From Agelas oroides (taxonomy: Eukaryota; Porifera; Demospongiae; Agelasida; Agelasidae): a stretch of 64,000 bases of DNA. A model generated the notes under the pieces. The model was not told where the DNA came from. It searched no databases and saw only the letters and a program-made list of their open reading frames with translations. A program made the translations under genes and the position numbers. The stretch covers positions 5,338,566 to 5,402,565 of the forward strand of contig OX422195.1 in NCBI GenBank assembly GCA_949130485.1, read 5' to 3'. Below, in pieces: positions 40,745-54,261 of this stretch (position 1 is the first letter of the stretch; the number at the start of each line of letters is the position of its first letter).

Positions 40745-43700
40745 TACCATCGCTCTACTTGACTCTACTACACACTACCATGGCTCTACCTGACTCTACT
40801 ACACTCTACATTGGATCTACCTTGTTGTACTTCACTCTACTACACTCTATCATAGCTCTATTTGACTCTACTTCACTCTACCACACTCTACCATTTCTCT
40901 ACTTGGCTCTTCTTCAGTCTACTACACTCTACTTAGGCTCAACTTGTCTCTACTTCAGTCTACCACACCCTACCATGGATCTACTTTGCTCTACTTCACT
41001 CTTCTACACTCTACCATTGCTCTACTTCACTCTACTACACTCTACCCTGGATCTAATTGACTCTGCTTCACTCTAGTACACTCTACCATGGCTCTACTTG
41101 GCTCTACTTCACTCTTCTATGCTCTACCATTGCTCTACTTCACTCTACTACACTCTACCCTGGCTCCACTTCGCTCTACTTCACTCTACTACACTCTACC
41201 ATGGCTCTACTTGGCTCTAGTTGCCTCTACTACACTCTACCATGACTCTACTCGTCTCTACTTCACTCTACTACAACCTACCATGGCTCTACTTGACTGT
41301 ACTTCACTCTACCATGGCGCTACTTGGCTCTACTTCACTACACTCCTCCATGACTCTATACTCTACCTTGGCTCTACTTGGGTGTACTGCTCTACTTCAC
41401 TCTACTACTCTCTACCATGGCTCTACTTGACTCTACTACACACTACCATGGCTCTACCTGACTCTACTACACTCTACATTGGATCTACCTTGTTATACTT
41501 CACTCTACTACACTCTATCATGGCTCTATTTGACTCTACTTCACTCTACCGCACTCTACCATTTCTCTACTTGCCTCTACTTCAGTCCACTTCACTCTAC
41601 CATGGCTCTAGTTGGCTCTACTTCAGTGTACTTCACTCTACCATGGCTCTACTCGGCTCTACTTCACTCTTCTACACTCTAACATGGCTCTACTTCACTC
41701 TACTACACTCTACCCTCGCTCTACTTGGCTCTACTTCACTCTAGTACACACTACGATGGCTCTACTCGGCTCTACTTCACTCTACTACAACCTACCATGG
41801 CTCTACTTGACTCTACTTCACTCTACCATGGCTCTACTTGACTCTACTACACACTACCAAGGCTCTACCTGACTCTTCTACACTCTCCATTGGCTCTACC
41901 TGGTTGTACTTCACTCTACTACACTCTATCATGGCTCTATTTGACTCTATTTCACTCTACCACACTCTACCATGGCTCTACTTGGCTCTACTTCACTCTT
42001 CTACACTCTACCATGGCTCTACTTCACTCTACTACACTCTACCCTGGCTCTACTTGACTCTACTTCACTCTAGTTCTCTTTACCATGGCTCTACTCGGCT
42101 CTACTTCACTCTACTACAACCTACCATGGCTCTACTTGACTCTACTACACACTACCATGGCTCTGCCTGACTCTATTACACTCTACATTGGATCTACCTT
42201 GTTGTACTTCACTCTACTACACTCTACCATCGCTCTACTTGGCTCTACTTCACTCTTCTACACTCTACCATGGCTCTACTTCACTCTACTACACTATACC
42301 CTGGCTCTACTTGCCTCTACTTCACTCTAGTACACTCTACCATGGCTCTACTTGGCTCCACTTCATTCTACTACACTCTACCATGACTCTACTCGGTTCT
42401 ACTTCACTCTACTACAATCTTCCATGGCTCTACTTGACTCTCCTTCACTCTACCATGGCGCTACTTGGCTCTTCTTCACTAAACTCCTCCATGGCTCTAT
42501 ACTCTACCTTAGCTCTACTTGGGTCTACTGCTCTACTTCCCTCTACTACTCTCTACCATGGCTCTACTTGACTCTACTACACACTACCATGGCTCTACCG
42601 GACTCTATTACACTCTACATTGGATCTACCTTGTTGTACTTCACTCTACTACACTCTACCATCGCTCTACTTTGCTCTACTTCACTCTTCTACACTCTAC
42701 CATGGCTCTACTTCACTCTACTACACTCTACCCTGGCTCTACTTGCCTCTACTTCAGTCTAGTACACTCTACCATGGCTCTACTTGGCTCCACTTCATTC
42801 TACTACACTCTACTATGACTCTACTCGGTTCTACTTCACTCTACTACAACCTTCCATGGCTCTACTTGACTCTCCTTCACTCTACCATGGCTCTACTTGG
42901 CTCTTCTTCACTACACTCCTCCATGGCTCTATACTCTACCATAGCTCTACTTGGGTCTACTGCTCTACTTCCCTCTACTACTCTCTACCATGGCTCTACT
43001 TGACTCTACTACACACTACCATGGCTCTACCGGACTCTACTACACTCTACATTGGATCTACCTTGTACTTCACTCTACTACACTCTATCATGGCTCTATT
43101 TGACTCTACTTCACTCTACCACACTCTACCATTTCTCTACTTTGCTCTACTTCAGTCTACTACACTCTACCATGGCTCAACTTGTCTCTACTTCAGTCTA
43201 CCACACCCTACCATGGATCTACTTTGCTCTACTTCACTCTTCTACACTCTACCATTGCTCTACTTCACTCTACTACACTCTACCCTGGATCTAATTGGCT
43301 CTGCTTCACTCTAGTACACTCTACCATGGCTCTACTTGGCTCTACTTCACTCTACTACACTCTACCATGATTCTACTCGTCTCTACTTCACTCTACTACA
43401 ACCTACCATGGCTCTGCTTGACTCTACTTCACTCTACCATGGCGCTACTTGGCTCTACTTCACTACACTCCTCCATGACTCTATACACTACCTTGGCTCT
43501 ACTTAGGTCTACTGCTCTACTTCACTCTACTACTCTCTACCATGGCTCTACTTGACTCTACTACACACTACCATGGCTCTACCTGACTCTACTACACTCT
43601 ACATTGGATCTACCTTGTTGTACTTCACTCTACTACACTCTATCATGGCTCTATTAGACTCTACTTCATTCTACCACACTCTACCATTTCTGTGCTTGGC

Positions 43701-45274
43701 TCTACTTCATTCTATTACAATCTACCATGTCTCTACTTGGCTCTACTTCACTCTTCTATGCTCTACCATTGCTCTACTTCACTCTACTACACTCAACCCT
43801 TGCTCTACTTCGCTCTACTTCACTCTACTACACTCTACCATGGCTCTACTGGGCTCTACTTCACTCTACTACACTCTACCATGGCTCTTCTCGGCTCTGC
43901 TTCACTCTACTACAACCTACCATGGCTCTACTTGACTCTACTTCACTCTACCATGGCTCTACGTGGCTCTACTTCACTACACTCCTCCATGGCTCTATCC
44001 TCTACCATGGCCCTACTTGGGTCTACTGATCTACTTCACTCTACTACTCTCTACCATGGCTCTACTTGACTCTACTACACACTACCATGGCTCTACCTGA
44101 CTCTACTACACTCTACATTGGATCTTCCTTGTTGTACTTCACTCTACTACACTCTATCATAGCTCTATTTGACTCTACTTCACTCTACCACACTCTACCA
44201 TTTCTCTACTTGGCTCTTCTTCAGTCTACTACACTCTACTTAGGCTCAACTTGTCTCTACTTCAGTCTACCACACCCTACCATGGATCTACTTTGCTCTA
44301 CTTCACTCTTCTACACTCTACCATTGCTCTACTTCACTCTACTACACTCTACCCTGGCTCTAATTGGCTCTGCTTCACTCTAGTACACTCTACCATGGCT
44401 CTAATTGGCTCTACTTCACTCTACTACACTCTACCATGATTCTACTCGTCTCTACTTCACTCTACTACAACCTACCATGGCTCTGCTTGACTCTACTTCA
44501 CTCTACCATGGCGCTACTTGGCTCTACTTCACTACACTCCTCCATGACTCTATACACTACCTTGGCTCTACTTAGGTCTACTGCTCTACTTCACTCTACT
44601 ACTCTCTACCATGGCTCTACTTGACTCTACTACACACTACCATGGCTCTACCTGACTCTACTACATTCTATATTGGATCTACCTTGTTGTACTTCACTCT
44701 ACTACACTCTATCATGGCTCTATTTGACTCTACTTCACTCTACCGCACTCTATCATTTCTCTACTTGCCTCTACTTCAGTCCACTTCACTCTACCATGGC
44801 TCTAGTTGGCTCTACTTCAGTCTACTACACTCTACCATGGCTCTACTCGGCTCTACTTCACTCTTCTACACTCTAACATGGCTCTACTTCACTCTACTAC
44901 ACTCTACCCTCGCTCTACTTGGCTCTACTTCACTCTAGTACACACTACGATGGCTCTACTCGGCTCTACTTCACTCTACTACAACCTATCATGGCTCTAC
45001 TTGACTCTACTTCACTCTACCATGGCTCTACTTGACTCTACTACACACTACCAAGGCTCTACCTGACTCTTCTACACTCTCCATTGGCTCTACCTGGTTG
45101 TACTTCACTCTACTACACTCTATCATGGCTCTATTTGACTCTATTTCACTCTACCACACTCTACCATGGCCCTACTTGGCTCTACTTCACTCTTCTACAC
45201 TCTACCATGGCTCTACTTCACTCTACTACACTCTCCCCTGGCTCTACTTGACTCTACTTCACTCTAGTTCTCTT
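40745..45274 (+). repeat. 4530-base tandem super-repeat, copy 1
   Basis: Anchors lie at 40811, 41479, 41890, 42188, 42620, 43052, 43604, 44118, 44673 and 45084. Intervals from 41479 to 46009 (411, 298, 432, 432, 552, 514, 555, 411, 254, 671) sum to exactly 4530. The copy begins near ACCATCGCTCTACTTGAC; the text just to the left (ACTCTACTAC) does not match the text left of copy 2 (ACTCTAGTTC). It contains a 432-base tandem pair (42352 and 42784) and a 1069-base pair (43295 and 44364). Confidence 0.93.
43052..43603 (+). repeat. Reference 552-base module with 3-base deletion
   Basis: The anchor here reads TTGGATCTACCTTGTACTTC where other modules have TTGTTGTAC, a loss of three bases. This explains 552 against 555 exactly. 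The same deletion is found at 31994, 33984, 37476, 39745, 47582, 53778, 54762 and 57953. The first three of those read TTCTAC, the rest TTGTAC, so two sublineages can be told apart. The deletion is not seen left of 31994. Confidence 0.92.
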
Positions 45275-48200
45275 TACCATCGCTCTACTTCACTCTACTA
45301 CACACTACCATGGCTCTACCTGACTCTACTACACTCTACATTGGATCTACCTTGTTGTACTTCACTCTACTACACTCTATCATAGCTCTATTTGACTCTA
45401 CTTCACTCTACCACACTCTACCATTTGTCTACTTGGCTCTTCTTCAGTCTACTACACTCTACTTAGGCTCAACTTGTCTCTACTTCAGTCTACCACACCC
45501 TACCATGGATCTACTTTGCTCTACTTCACTCTTCTACACTCTACCATTGCTCTACTTCACTCTACTACACTCTACCCTGGCTCTAATTGGCTCTGCTTCA
45601 CTCTAGTACACTCTACCATGGCTCTACTTGGCTCTACTTCACTCTTCTATGCTCTACCATTGCTCTACTTCACTCTACTACACTCTACCCTGGCTCCACT
45701 TCGCTCTACTTCACTCTACTACACTCTACCATGGCTCTACTTGGCTCTAGTTGCCTCTACTACACTCTACCATGACTCTACTCGTCTCTACTTCACTCTA
45801 CTACAACCTACCATGGCTCTACTTGACTGTACTTCACTCTACCATGGCGCTACTTGGCTCTACTTCACTACACTCCTCCATGACTCTATACTCTACCTTG
45901 GCTCTACTTGGGTGTACTGCTCTACTTCACTCTACTACTCTCTACCATGGCTCTACTTGACTCTACTACACACTACCATGGCTCTACCTGACTCTACTAC
46001 ACTCTACATTGGATCTACCTTGTTATACTTCACTCTACTACACTCTATCATGGCTCTATTTGACTCTACTTCACTCTACCGCACTCTACCATTTCTCTAC
46101 TTGCCTCTACTTCAGTCCACTTCACTCTACCATGGCTCTAGTTGGCTCTACTTCAGTGTACTTCACTCTACCATGGCTCTACTCGGCTCTACTTCACTCT
46201 TCTACACTCTAACATGGCTCTACTTCACTCTACTACACTCTACCCTCGCTCTACTTGGCTCTACTTCACTCTAGTACACACTACGATGGCTCTACTCGGC
46301 TCTACTTCACTCTACTACAACCTACCATGGCTCTACTTGACTCTACTTCACTCTACCATGGCTCTACTTGACTCTACTACACACTACCAAGGCTCTACCT
46401 GACTCTTCTACACTCTCCATTGGCTCTACCTGGTTGTACTTCACTCTACTACACTCTATCATGGCTCTATTTGACTCTATTTCACTCTACCACACTCTAC
46501 CATGGCTCTACTTGGCTCTACTTCACTCTTCTACACTCTACCATGGCTCTACTTCACTCTACTACACTCTACCCTGGCTCTACTTGACTCTACTTCACTC
46601 TAGTTCTCTTTACCATGGCTCTACTCGGCTCTACTTCACTCTACTACAACCTACCATGGCTCTACTTGACTCTACTACACACTACCATGGCTCTGCCTGA
46701 CTCTATTACACTCTACATTGGATCTACCTTCTTGTACTTCACTCTACTACACTCTACCATCGCTCTACTTGGCTCTACTTCACTCTTCTACACTCTACCA
46801 TGGCTCTACTTCACTCTACTACACTATACCCTGGCTCTACTTGCCTCTACTTCACTCTAGTACACTCTACCATGGCTCTACTTGGCTCCACTTCATTCTA
46901 CTACACTCTACCATGACTCTACTCGGTTCTACTTCACTCTACTACAATCTTCCATGGCTCTACTTGACTCTCCTTCACTCTACCATGGCTCTACTTGGCT
47001 CTTCTTCACTAAACACCTCCATGGCTCTATACTCTACCATAGCTCTACTTGGGTCTACTGCTCTACTTCCTTCTACTACTCTCTACCATGGCTCTACTTG
47101 ACTCTACTACACACTACCATGGCTCTACCGGACTCTATTACACTCTACATTGGATCTACCTTGTTGTACTTCACTCTACTACACTCTACCATCGCTCTAC
47201 TTTGCTCTACTTCACTCTTCTACACTCTACCATGGCTCTACTTCACTCTACTACACTCTACCCTGGCTCTACTTGCCTCTACTTCAGTCTAGTACACTCT
47301 ACCATGGCTCTACTTGGCTCCACTTCATTCTACTACACTCTACCATGACTCTACTCGGTTCTACTTCACTCTACTACAACCTTCCATGGCTCTACTTGAC
47401 TCTCCTTCACTCTACCATGGCTCTACTTGGCTCTTCTTCACTACACTCCTCCATGGCTCTATACTCTACCATAGCTCTACTTGGGTCTACTGCTCTACTT
47501 CCCTCTACTACTCTCTACCATGGCTCTACTTGACTCTACTACACACTACCATGGCTCTACCGGACTCTACTACACTCTACATTGGATCTACCTTGTACTT
47601 CACTCTACTACACTCTATCATGGCTCTATTTGACTCTACTTCACTCTACCACACTCTACCATTTCTCTACTTTGCTCTACTTCAGTCTACTACACTCTAC
47701 CATGGCTCAACTTGTCTCTACTTCAGTCTACCACACCCTACCATGGATCTACTTTGCTCTACTTCACTCTTCTACACTCTACCATTGCTCTACTTCACTC
47801 TACTACACTCTACCCTGGATCTAATTGGCTCTGCTTCACTCTAGTACACTCTACCATGGCTCTACTTGGCTCTACTTCACTCTACTACACTCTACCATGA
47901 TTCTACTCGTCTCTACTTCACTCTACTACAACCTACCATGGCTCTGCTTGACTCTACTTCACTCTACCATGGCGCTACTTGGCTCTACTTCACTACACTC
48001 CTCCATGACTCTATACACTACCTTGGCTCTACTTAGGTCTACTGCTCTACTTCACTCTACTACTCTCTACCATGGCTCTACTTGACTCTACTACACACTA
48101 CCATGGCTCTACCTGACTCTACTACACTCTACATTGGATCTACCTTGTTGTACTTCACTCTACTACACTCTATCATGGCTCTATTAGACTCTACTTCATT

Positions 48201-49804
48201 CTACCACACTCTACCATTTCTGTGCTTGGCTCTGCTTCATTCTATTACAATCTACCATGTCTCTACTTGGCTCTACTTCACTCTTCTATGCTCTACCATT
48301 GCTCTACTTCACTCTACTACACTCAACCCTTGCTCTACTTCGCTCTACTTCACTCTACTACACTCTACCATGGCTCTACTTGGCTCTACTTCACTCTACT
48401 ACACTCTACCATGGCTCTACTCGGCTCTGCTTCACTCTACTACAACCTACCATGGCTCTACTTGACTCTACTTCACTCTACCATGGCTCTACGTGGCTCT
48501 ACTTCACTACACTCCTCCATGGCTCTATCCTCTACCATGGCCCTACTTGGGTCTACTGATCTACTTCACTCTACTACTCTCTACCATGGCTCTACTTGAC
48601 TCTATTACACACTACCATGGCTCTACCTGACTCTACTACACTCTACATTGGATCTTCCTTGTTGTACTTCACTCTACTACACTCTATCATAGCTCTATTT
48701 GACTCTACTTCACTCTACCACACTCTACCATTTCTCTACTTGGCTCTTCTTCAGTCTACTACACTCTACTTAGGCTCAACTTGTCTCTACTTCAGTCTAC
48801 CACACCCTACCATGGATCTACTTTGCTCTACTTCACTCTTCTACACTCTACCATTGCTCTACTTCACTCTACTACACTCTACCCTGGCTCTAATTGGCTC
48901 TGCTTCACTCTACTACACTCTACCATGGCTCTACTTGGCTCTACTTCACTCTACTACACTCTACCATGATTCTACTCGTCTCTACTTCACTCTACTACAA
49001 CCTACCATGGCTCTGCTTGACTCTACTTCACTCTACCATGGCGCTACTTGGCTCAACTTCACTACACTCCTCCATGACTCTATACACTACCTTGGCTCTA
49101 CTTAGGTCTACTGCTCTACTTCACTCTACTACTCTCTACCATGGCTCTACTTGACTCTACTACACACTACCATGGCTCTACCTGACTCTACTACACTCTA
49201 TATTGGATCTACCTTGTTGTACTTCACTCTACTACACTCTATCATGGCTCTATTTGACTCTACTTCACTCTACCGCACTCTATCATTTCTCTACTTGCCT
49301 CTACTTCAGTCCACTTCACTCTACCATGGCTCTAGTTGGCTCTACTTCAGTCTACTACACTCTACCATGGCTCTACTTGGCTCTACTTCACTCTTCTACA
49401 CTCTAACATGGCTCTACTTCACTCTACTACACTCTACCCTCGCTCTACTTGGCTCTACTTCACTCTAGTACACACTACGATGGCTCTACTCGGCTCTACT
49501 TCACTCTACTACAACCTATCATGGCTCTACTTGACTCTACTTCACTCTACCATGGCTCTACTTGACTCTACTACACACTACCAAGGCTCTACCTGACTCT
49601 TCTACACTCTCCATTGGCTCTACCTGGTTGTACTTCACTCTACTACACTCTATCATGGCTCTATTTGACTCTATTTCATTCTACCACACTCTACCATGGC
49701 CCTACTTGGCTCTACTTCACTCTTCTACACTCTACCATGGCTCTACTTCACTCTACTACACTCTACCCTGGCTCTACTTGACTCTACTTCACTCTAGTTC
49801 TCTT
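45275..49804 (+). repeat. 4530-base tandem super-repeat, copy 2
   Basis: Anchors lie at 45341, 46009, 46420, 46718, 47150, 47582, 48134, 48648, 49203 and 49614, each 4530 from its partner. Long runs are identical by eye. Differences I noted include GTTGTAC against CTTGTAC near 46723, GGCGCT against GGCTCT near 46980, AAACTCC against AAACACC near 47011, ACCTTAGC against ACCATAGC near 47037, CTTCCC against CTTCCT near 47068, and TACTATGAC against TACCATGAC near 47342. Copy 1 ends and copy 2 begins inside TCTTTACCATCGC near 45275. At the same offset near 49805 the sequence instead runs on as TCTTTACCATGGC. Confidence 0.93.
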
Positions 49805-52800
49805 TACCATGGCTCTACTCGGCTCTACTTCACTCTACTACAACCTACCATGGCTCTACTTGACTCTACTTCACTCTAACATGGCTCTACTTCGCTCTTC
49901 TTCATTACACTCCTCCATGGCTCTATGCTCTACCATGGCTCTACTTGGGTCTACTGCTCTACTTCACTCTACTACTCTCTACCATGGCTCTACTTGACTC
50001 TACTACACACTACCATGGCTCTACCGGACTCTATTACACTCTACATTGGATCTACCTTGTTGTACTTCACTCTACTACACTCTATCATGGCTCTACTTGA
50101 CTCTACTTCACTCTACCACACTCTACCATTTCTCTACTTTGCTCTACTTCAGTCTACTACACTCTACCATGGCTCAACTTGTCTCTACTTCAGTCTACAA
50201 CACCCTACCATGGATCTACTTTGCTCTACTTCACTCTTCTACACTCTACCATTGCTCTACTTCACTCTACTACACTCTACCCTGGATCTAATTGGCTCTG
50301 CTTCACTCTAGTACACTCTACCATGGCTCTACTTGGCTCTACTTCACTCTACTACAGTCTACCATGATTCTACTCGTCTCTACTTCACTCTACTACAACC
50401 TACCATGGCTCTGCTTGACTCTACTTCACTCTACCATGGCGCTACTTGGCTCTACTTCACTACACTCCTCCATGACTCTATACACTACCTTGGCTCTACT
50501 TAGGTCTACTGCTCTACTTCACTCTACTACTCTCTACCATGGCTCTACTTGACTCTACTACACACTACCATGGCTCTACCTGACTCTACTACACTCTACA
50601 TTGGATCTAGCTTGTTGTACTTCACTCTACTACACTCTATCATGGCTCTATTAGACTCTACTTCATTCTACCACACTCTACCATTTCTGTGCTTGGCTCT
50701 ACTTCATTCTACTACAATCTACCATGTCTCTACTTGGCTCTACTTCACTCTTCTATGCTCTACCATTGCTCTACTTCACTCTACTACACTCAACCCTTGC
50801 TCTACTTCGCTCTACTTCACTTTACTACACTCTACCATGGCTCTACTTGGCTCTACTTCACTCTACTACACTCTACCATGGCTCTACTCGGCTCTGCTTC
50901 ACTCTACTACAACCTACCATGGCTCTACTTGACTCTACTTCACTCTACCATGACTCTACTTGGCTCTACTTCACTACACCCCTCCATGGCTCTATACTCT
51001 ACCATGGCCCTACTTGGGTCTACTGATCTACTTCACTCTACTACTCTCTACCATGGCTCTACGTGACTCTACTACACACTACCATGGCTCTACCTGACTC
51101 TACTACACTCTACATTGGATCTTCCTTGTTGTACTTCACTCTACTACACTCTATCATAGCTCTATTTGACTCTACTTCACTCTACCACACTCTGCCATTT
51201 CTCTACTTGGCTCTTCTTCAGTCTACTACACTCTACTTAGGCTCAACTTGTCTCTACTTCAGTCTACCACACCCTACCATGGATCTACTTTGCTCTACTT
51301 CACTCTTCTACACTCTACCATTGCTCTACTTCACTCTACTACACTCTACCCTGGCTCTAATTGGCTCTGCTTCACTCTAGTACACTCCACCATGGCTCTA
51401 CTTGGCTCTACTTCACTCTACTACACTCTACCATGATTCTACTCGTCTCTACTTCACTCTACTACAACCTACCATGGCTCTGCTTGACTCTACTTCACTC
51501 TACCATGGCGCTACTTGGCTCTACTTCACTACACTCCTCCATGACTCTATACACTACCTTGGCTCTACTTAGGTCTACTGCTCTACTTCACTCTACTACT
51601 CTCTACCATGGCTCTACTTGACTCTACTACACACTACCATGGCTCTACCTGACTCTACTACACTCTACATTGGATCTACCTTGTTGTACTTCACTCTACT
51701 ACACTCTATCATGGCTCTATTAGACTCTACTTCACTCTACCACACTCTACCATTTCTGTACTTGGCTCTACTTCAGTCTACTACAATCTACCATGTTTCT
51801 ACTTGGCTCTACTTCACTCTTCTATGCTCTACCATTGCTCTACTTCACTCTACTACACTCTACCCTGGCTCTACTTCGCTCTACTTCACTCTACTACACT
51901 CTACCATGGCTCTACTTGGCTCTACTTCACTCTACTACACTCTACCATGACTCTACTCGTCTCTACTTCACTCTACTACAACCTACCATATCTCTACTTG
52001 ACTGTACTTCACTCTACCATGGCGCTACTTGGCTCTACTTCACTACACTCCTCCATGACTCTATACTCTACCTTGGCTCTACTTGGGTGTACTGCTCTAC
52101 TTCACTCTACTACTCTCTACCATGGCTCTACTTGACTCTACTACACACTACCATGGCTCTACCTGACTCTACTACACTCTACATTGGATCTACCTTGTTA
52201 TACTTCACTCTACTACACTCTATCATGGCTCTATTTGACTCTACTTCACTCTACCGCACTCTATCATTTCTCTACTTGCCTCTACTTCAGTCCACTTCAC
52301 TCTACCATGGCTCTAGTTGGCTCTACTTCAGTCTACTACACTCTACCATGGCTCTACTCGGCTCTACTTCACTCTACTACAACCTACCATGGCTCTACTT
52401 GACTCTACTTCACTCTACCATGGCTCTACTTGACTCTACTACACACTACCAAGGCTCTACCTGACTCTTCTACACTCTCCATTGGCTCTACCTGGTTGTA
52501 CTTCACTCTACTACACTCTATCATGGCTCTATTTGACTCTATTTCACTCTACCACACTCTACCATGGCTCTACTTGGCTCTACTTCACTCTTCTACACTC
52601 TACCATGGCTCTACTTCACTCTACTACACTCTACCCTGGATCTACTTGACTCTACTTCACTCTAGTTCTCTTTACCATGGCTCTACTCGGCTCTACTTCA
52701 CTCTACTACAACCTACCATGGCTCTACTTGACTCTACTTCACTCTAACATGGCTCTACTTCGCTCTACTTCATTAGACTCCTCCATGGCTCTATGCTCTA

Positions 52801-54261
52801 CCATTGCTCTACTTGGGTCTACTGCTCTACTTCACTCTACTACTCTCTACCATGGCTCTACTTGACTCTACTACACACTACCATGGCTCTGCCTGTCTCT
52901 ATTACACTCTACATTGGAACTACCTTGTTGTATTTCACTCTACTACACACTACCATCGCTCTACTTGGCTCTACTTCACTCTTCTACACTCTACCATGGC
53001 TCTACTTCACTCTACTACACTCTACCCTGGCTCTACTTGCCTCTACTTCACTCTAGTACACTCTACCATGGCTCTACTTGGCTCCACTTCATTCTACTAC
53101 ACTCTACCATGACTCTACTCGGTTCTACTTCACTCTACTACAACCTTCCATGGCTCTACTTGACTCTCCTTCACTCTACCATGGCTCTACTTGGCTCTTC
53201 TTCACTACACTCCTCCATGGCTCTATACTCTACCATAGCTCTACTTGGGTCTACTGCTCTACTTCCCTCTACTACTCTCTACCATGGCTCTACTTGACTC
53301 TACTACACACTACCATGGCACTACCGGACTCTATTACACTCTACATTGGATCTACCTTGTTGTACTTCACTCTACTACACTCTACCATCGCTCTACTTTG
53401 CTCTACTTCACTCTTCTACACTCTACCATGGCTCTACTTCACTCTACTACACTCTACCCTTGCTCTACTTGCCTCTACTTCACTCTAGTACACTCTACCA
53501 TGGCTCTACTTGGCTCCACTTCATTCTACTACACTCTACCATGACTCTACTCGGTTCTACTTCACTCTACTACAACCTTCCATGGCTCTACTTGACTCTC
53601 CTTCACTCTACCATGGCTCTACTTGGCTCTTCTTCACTACACTCCTCCATGGCTCTATACTCTACCATAGCTCTACTTGGGTCTACTGCTCTACTTCCCT
53701 CTACTACTCTCTACCATGGCTCTACTTGACTCTACTACACACTACCATGGCTCTACCGGACTCTACTACACTCTACATTGGATCTACCTTGTACTTCACT
53801 CTACTACACTCTATCATGGCTCTATTTGACTCTACTTCACTCTACCACACTCTACCATTTCTCTACTTTGCTCTACTTCAGTCTACTACACTCTACCATG
53901 GCTCAACTTGTCTCTACTTCAGTCTACCACACCCTACCATGGATCTACTTTGCTCTACTTCACTCTTCTACACACTACCATTGCTCTACTTCACTCTACT
54001 ACACTCTACCCTGGATCTAATTGGCTGTGCTTCACTCTAGTACACTCTACCATGGCTCTACTTGGTTCTACTTCACTCTACTACACTCTACCATGATTCT
54101 ACTCGTCTCTACTTCACTCTACTACAACCTACCATGGCTCTGCTTGACTCTACTTCACTCTAACATGGCTCTACTTCGCTCTACTTCATTACACTCCTCC
54201 ATGGCTCTATGCTCTACCATGGCTCTACTTGGCTCTACTGCTCTACTTCACTCTACTACTC
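49805..54261 (+). repeat. Mosaic of the same modules right of the 4530-base pair
   Basis: Anchors lie at 50046, 50601, 51115, 51670, 52184, 52482, 52914, 53346 and 53778. A 1069-base pair (50292 and 51361) is followed by a 298-base coreless module and three 432-base intervals in a row. From about 52900 to 54150 the text again follows copy 2 of the 4530 unit, at offset 6196, so this is a rearranged further copy rather than a new family. Near 54160 it switches to a CTCTAACATGGCTCTACTTCGC block normally found before the 411/298 modules. Confidence 0.86.

Noticed and set aside
45274..45275. Assembly error as the cause of the 4530-base duplication
   Set aside because: Not excluded, but the copies differ at several scattered sites, which a simple assembly duplication of identical reads would not give. 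It is kept as a caveat rather than as the explanation.
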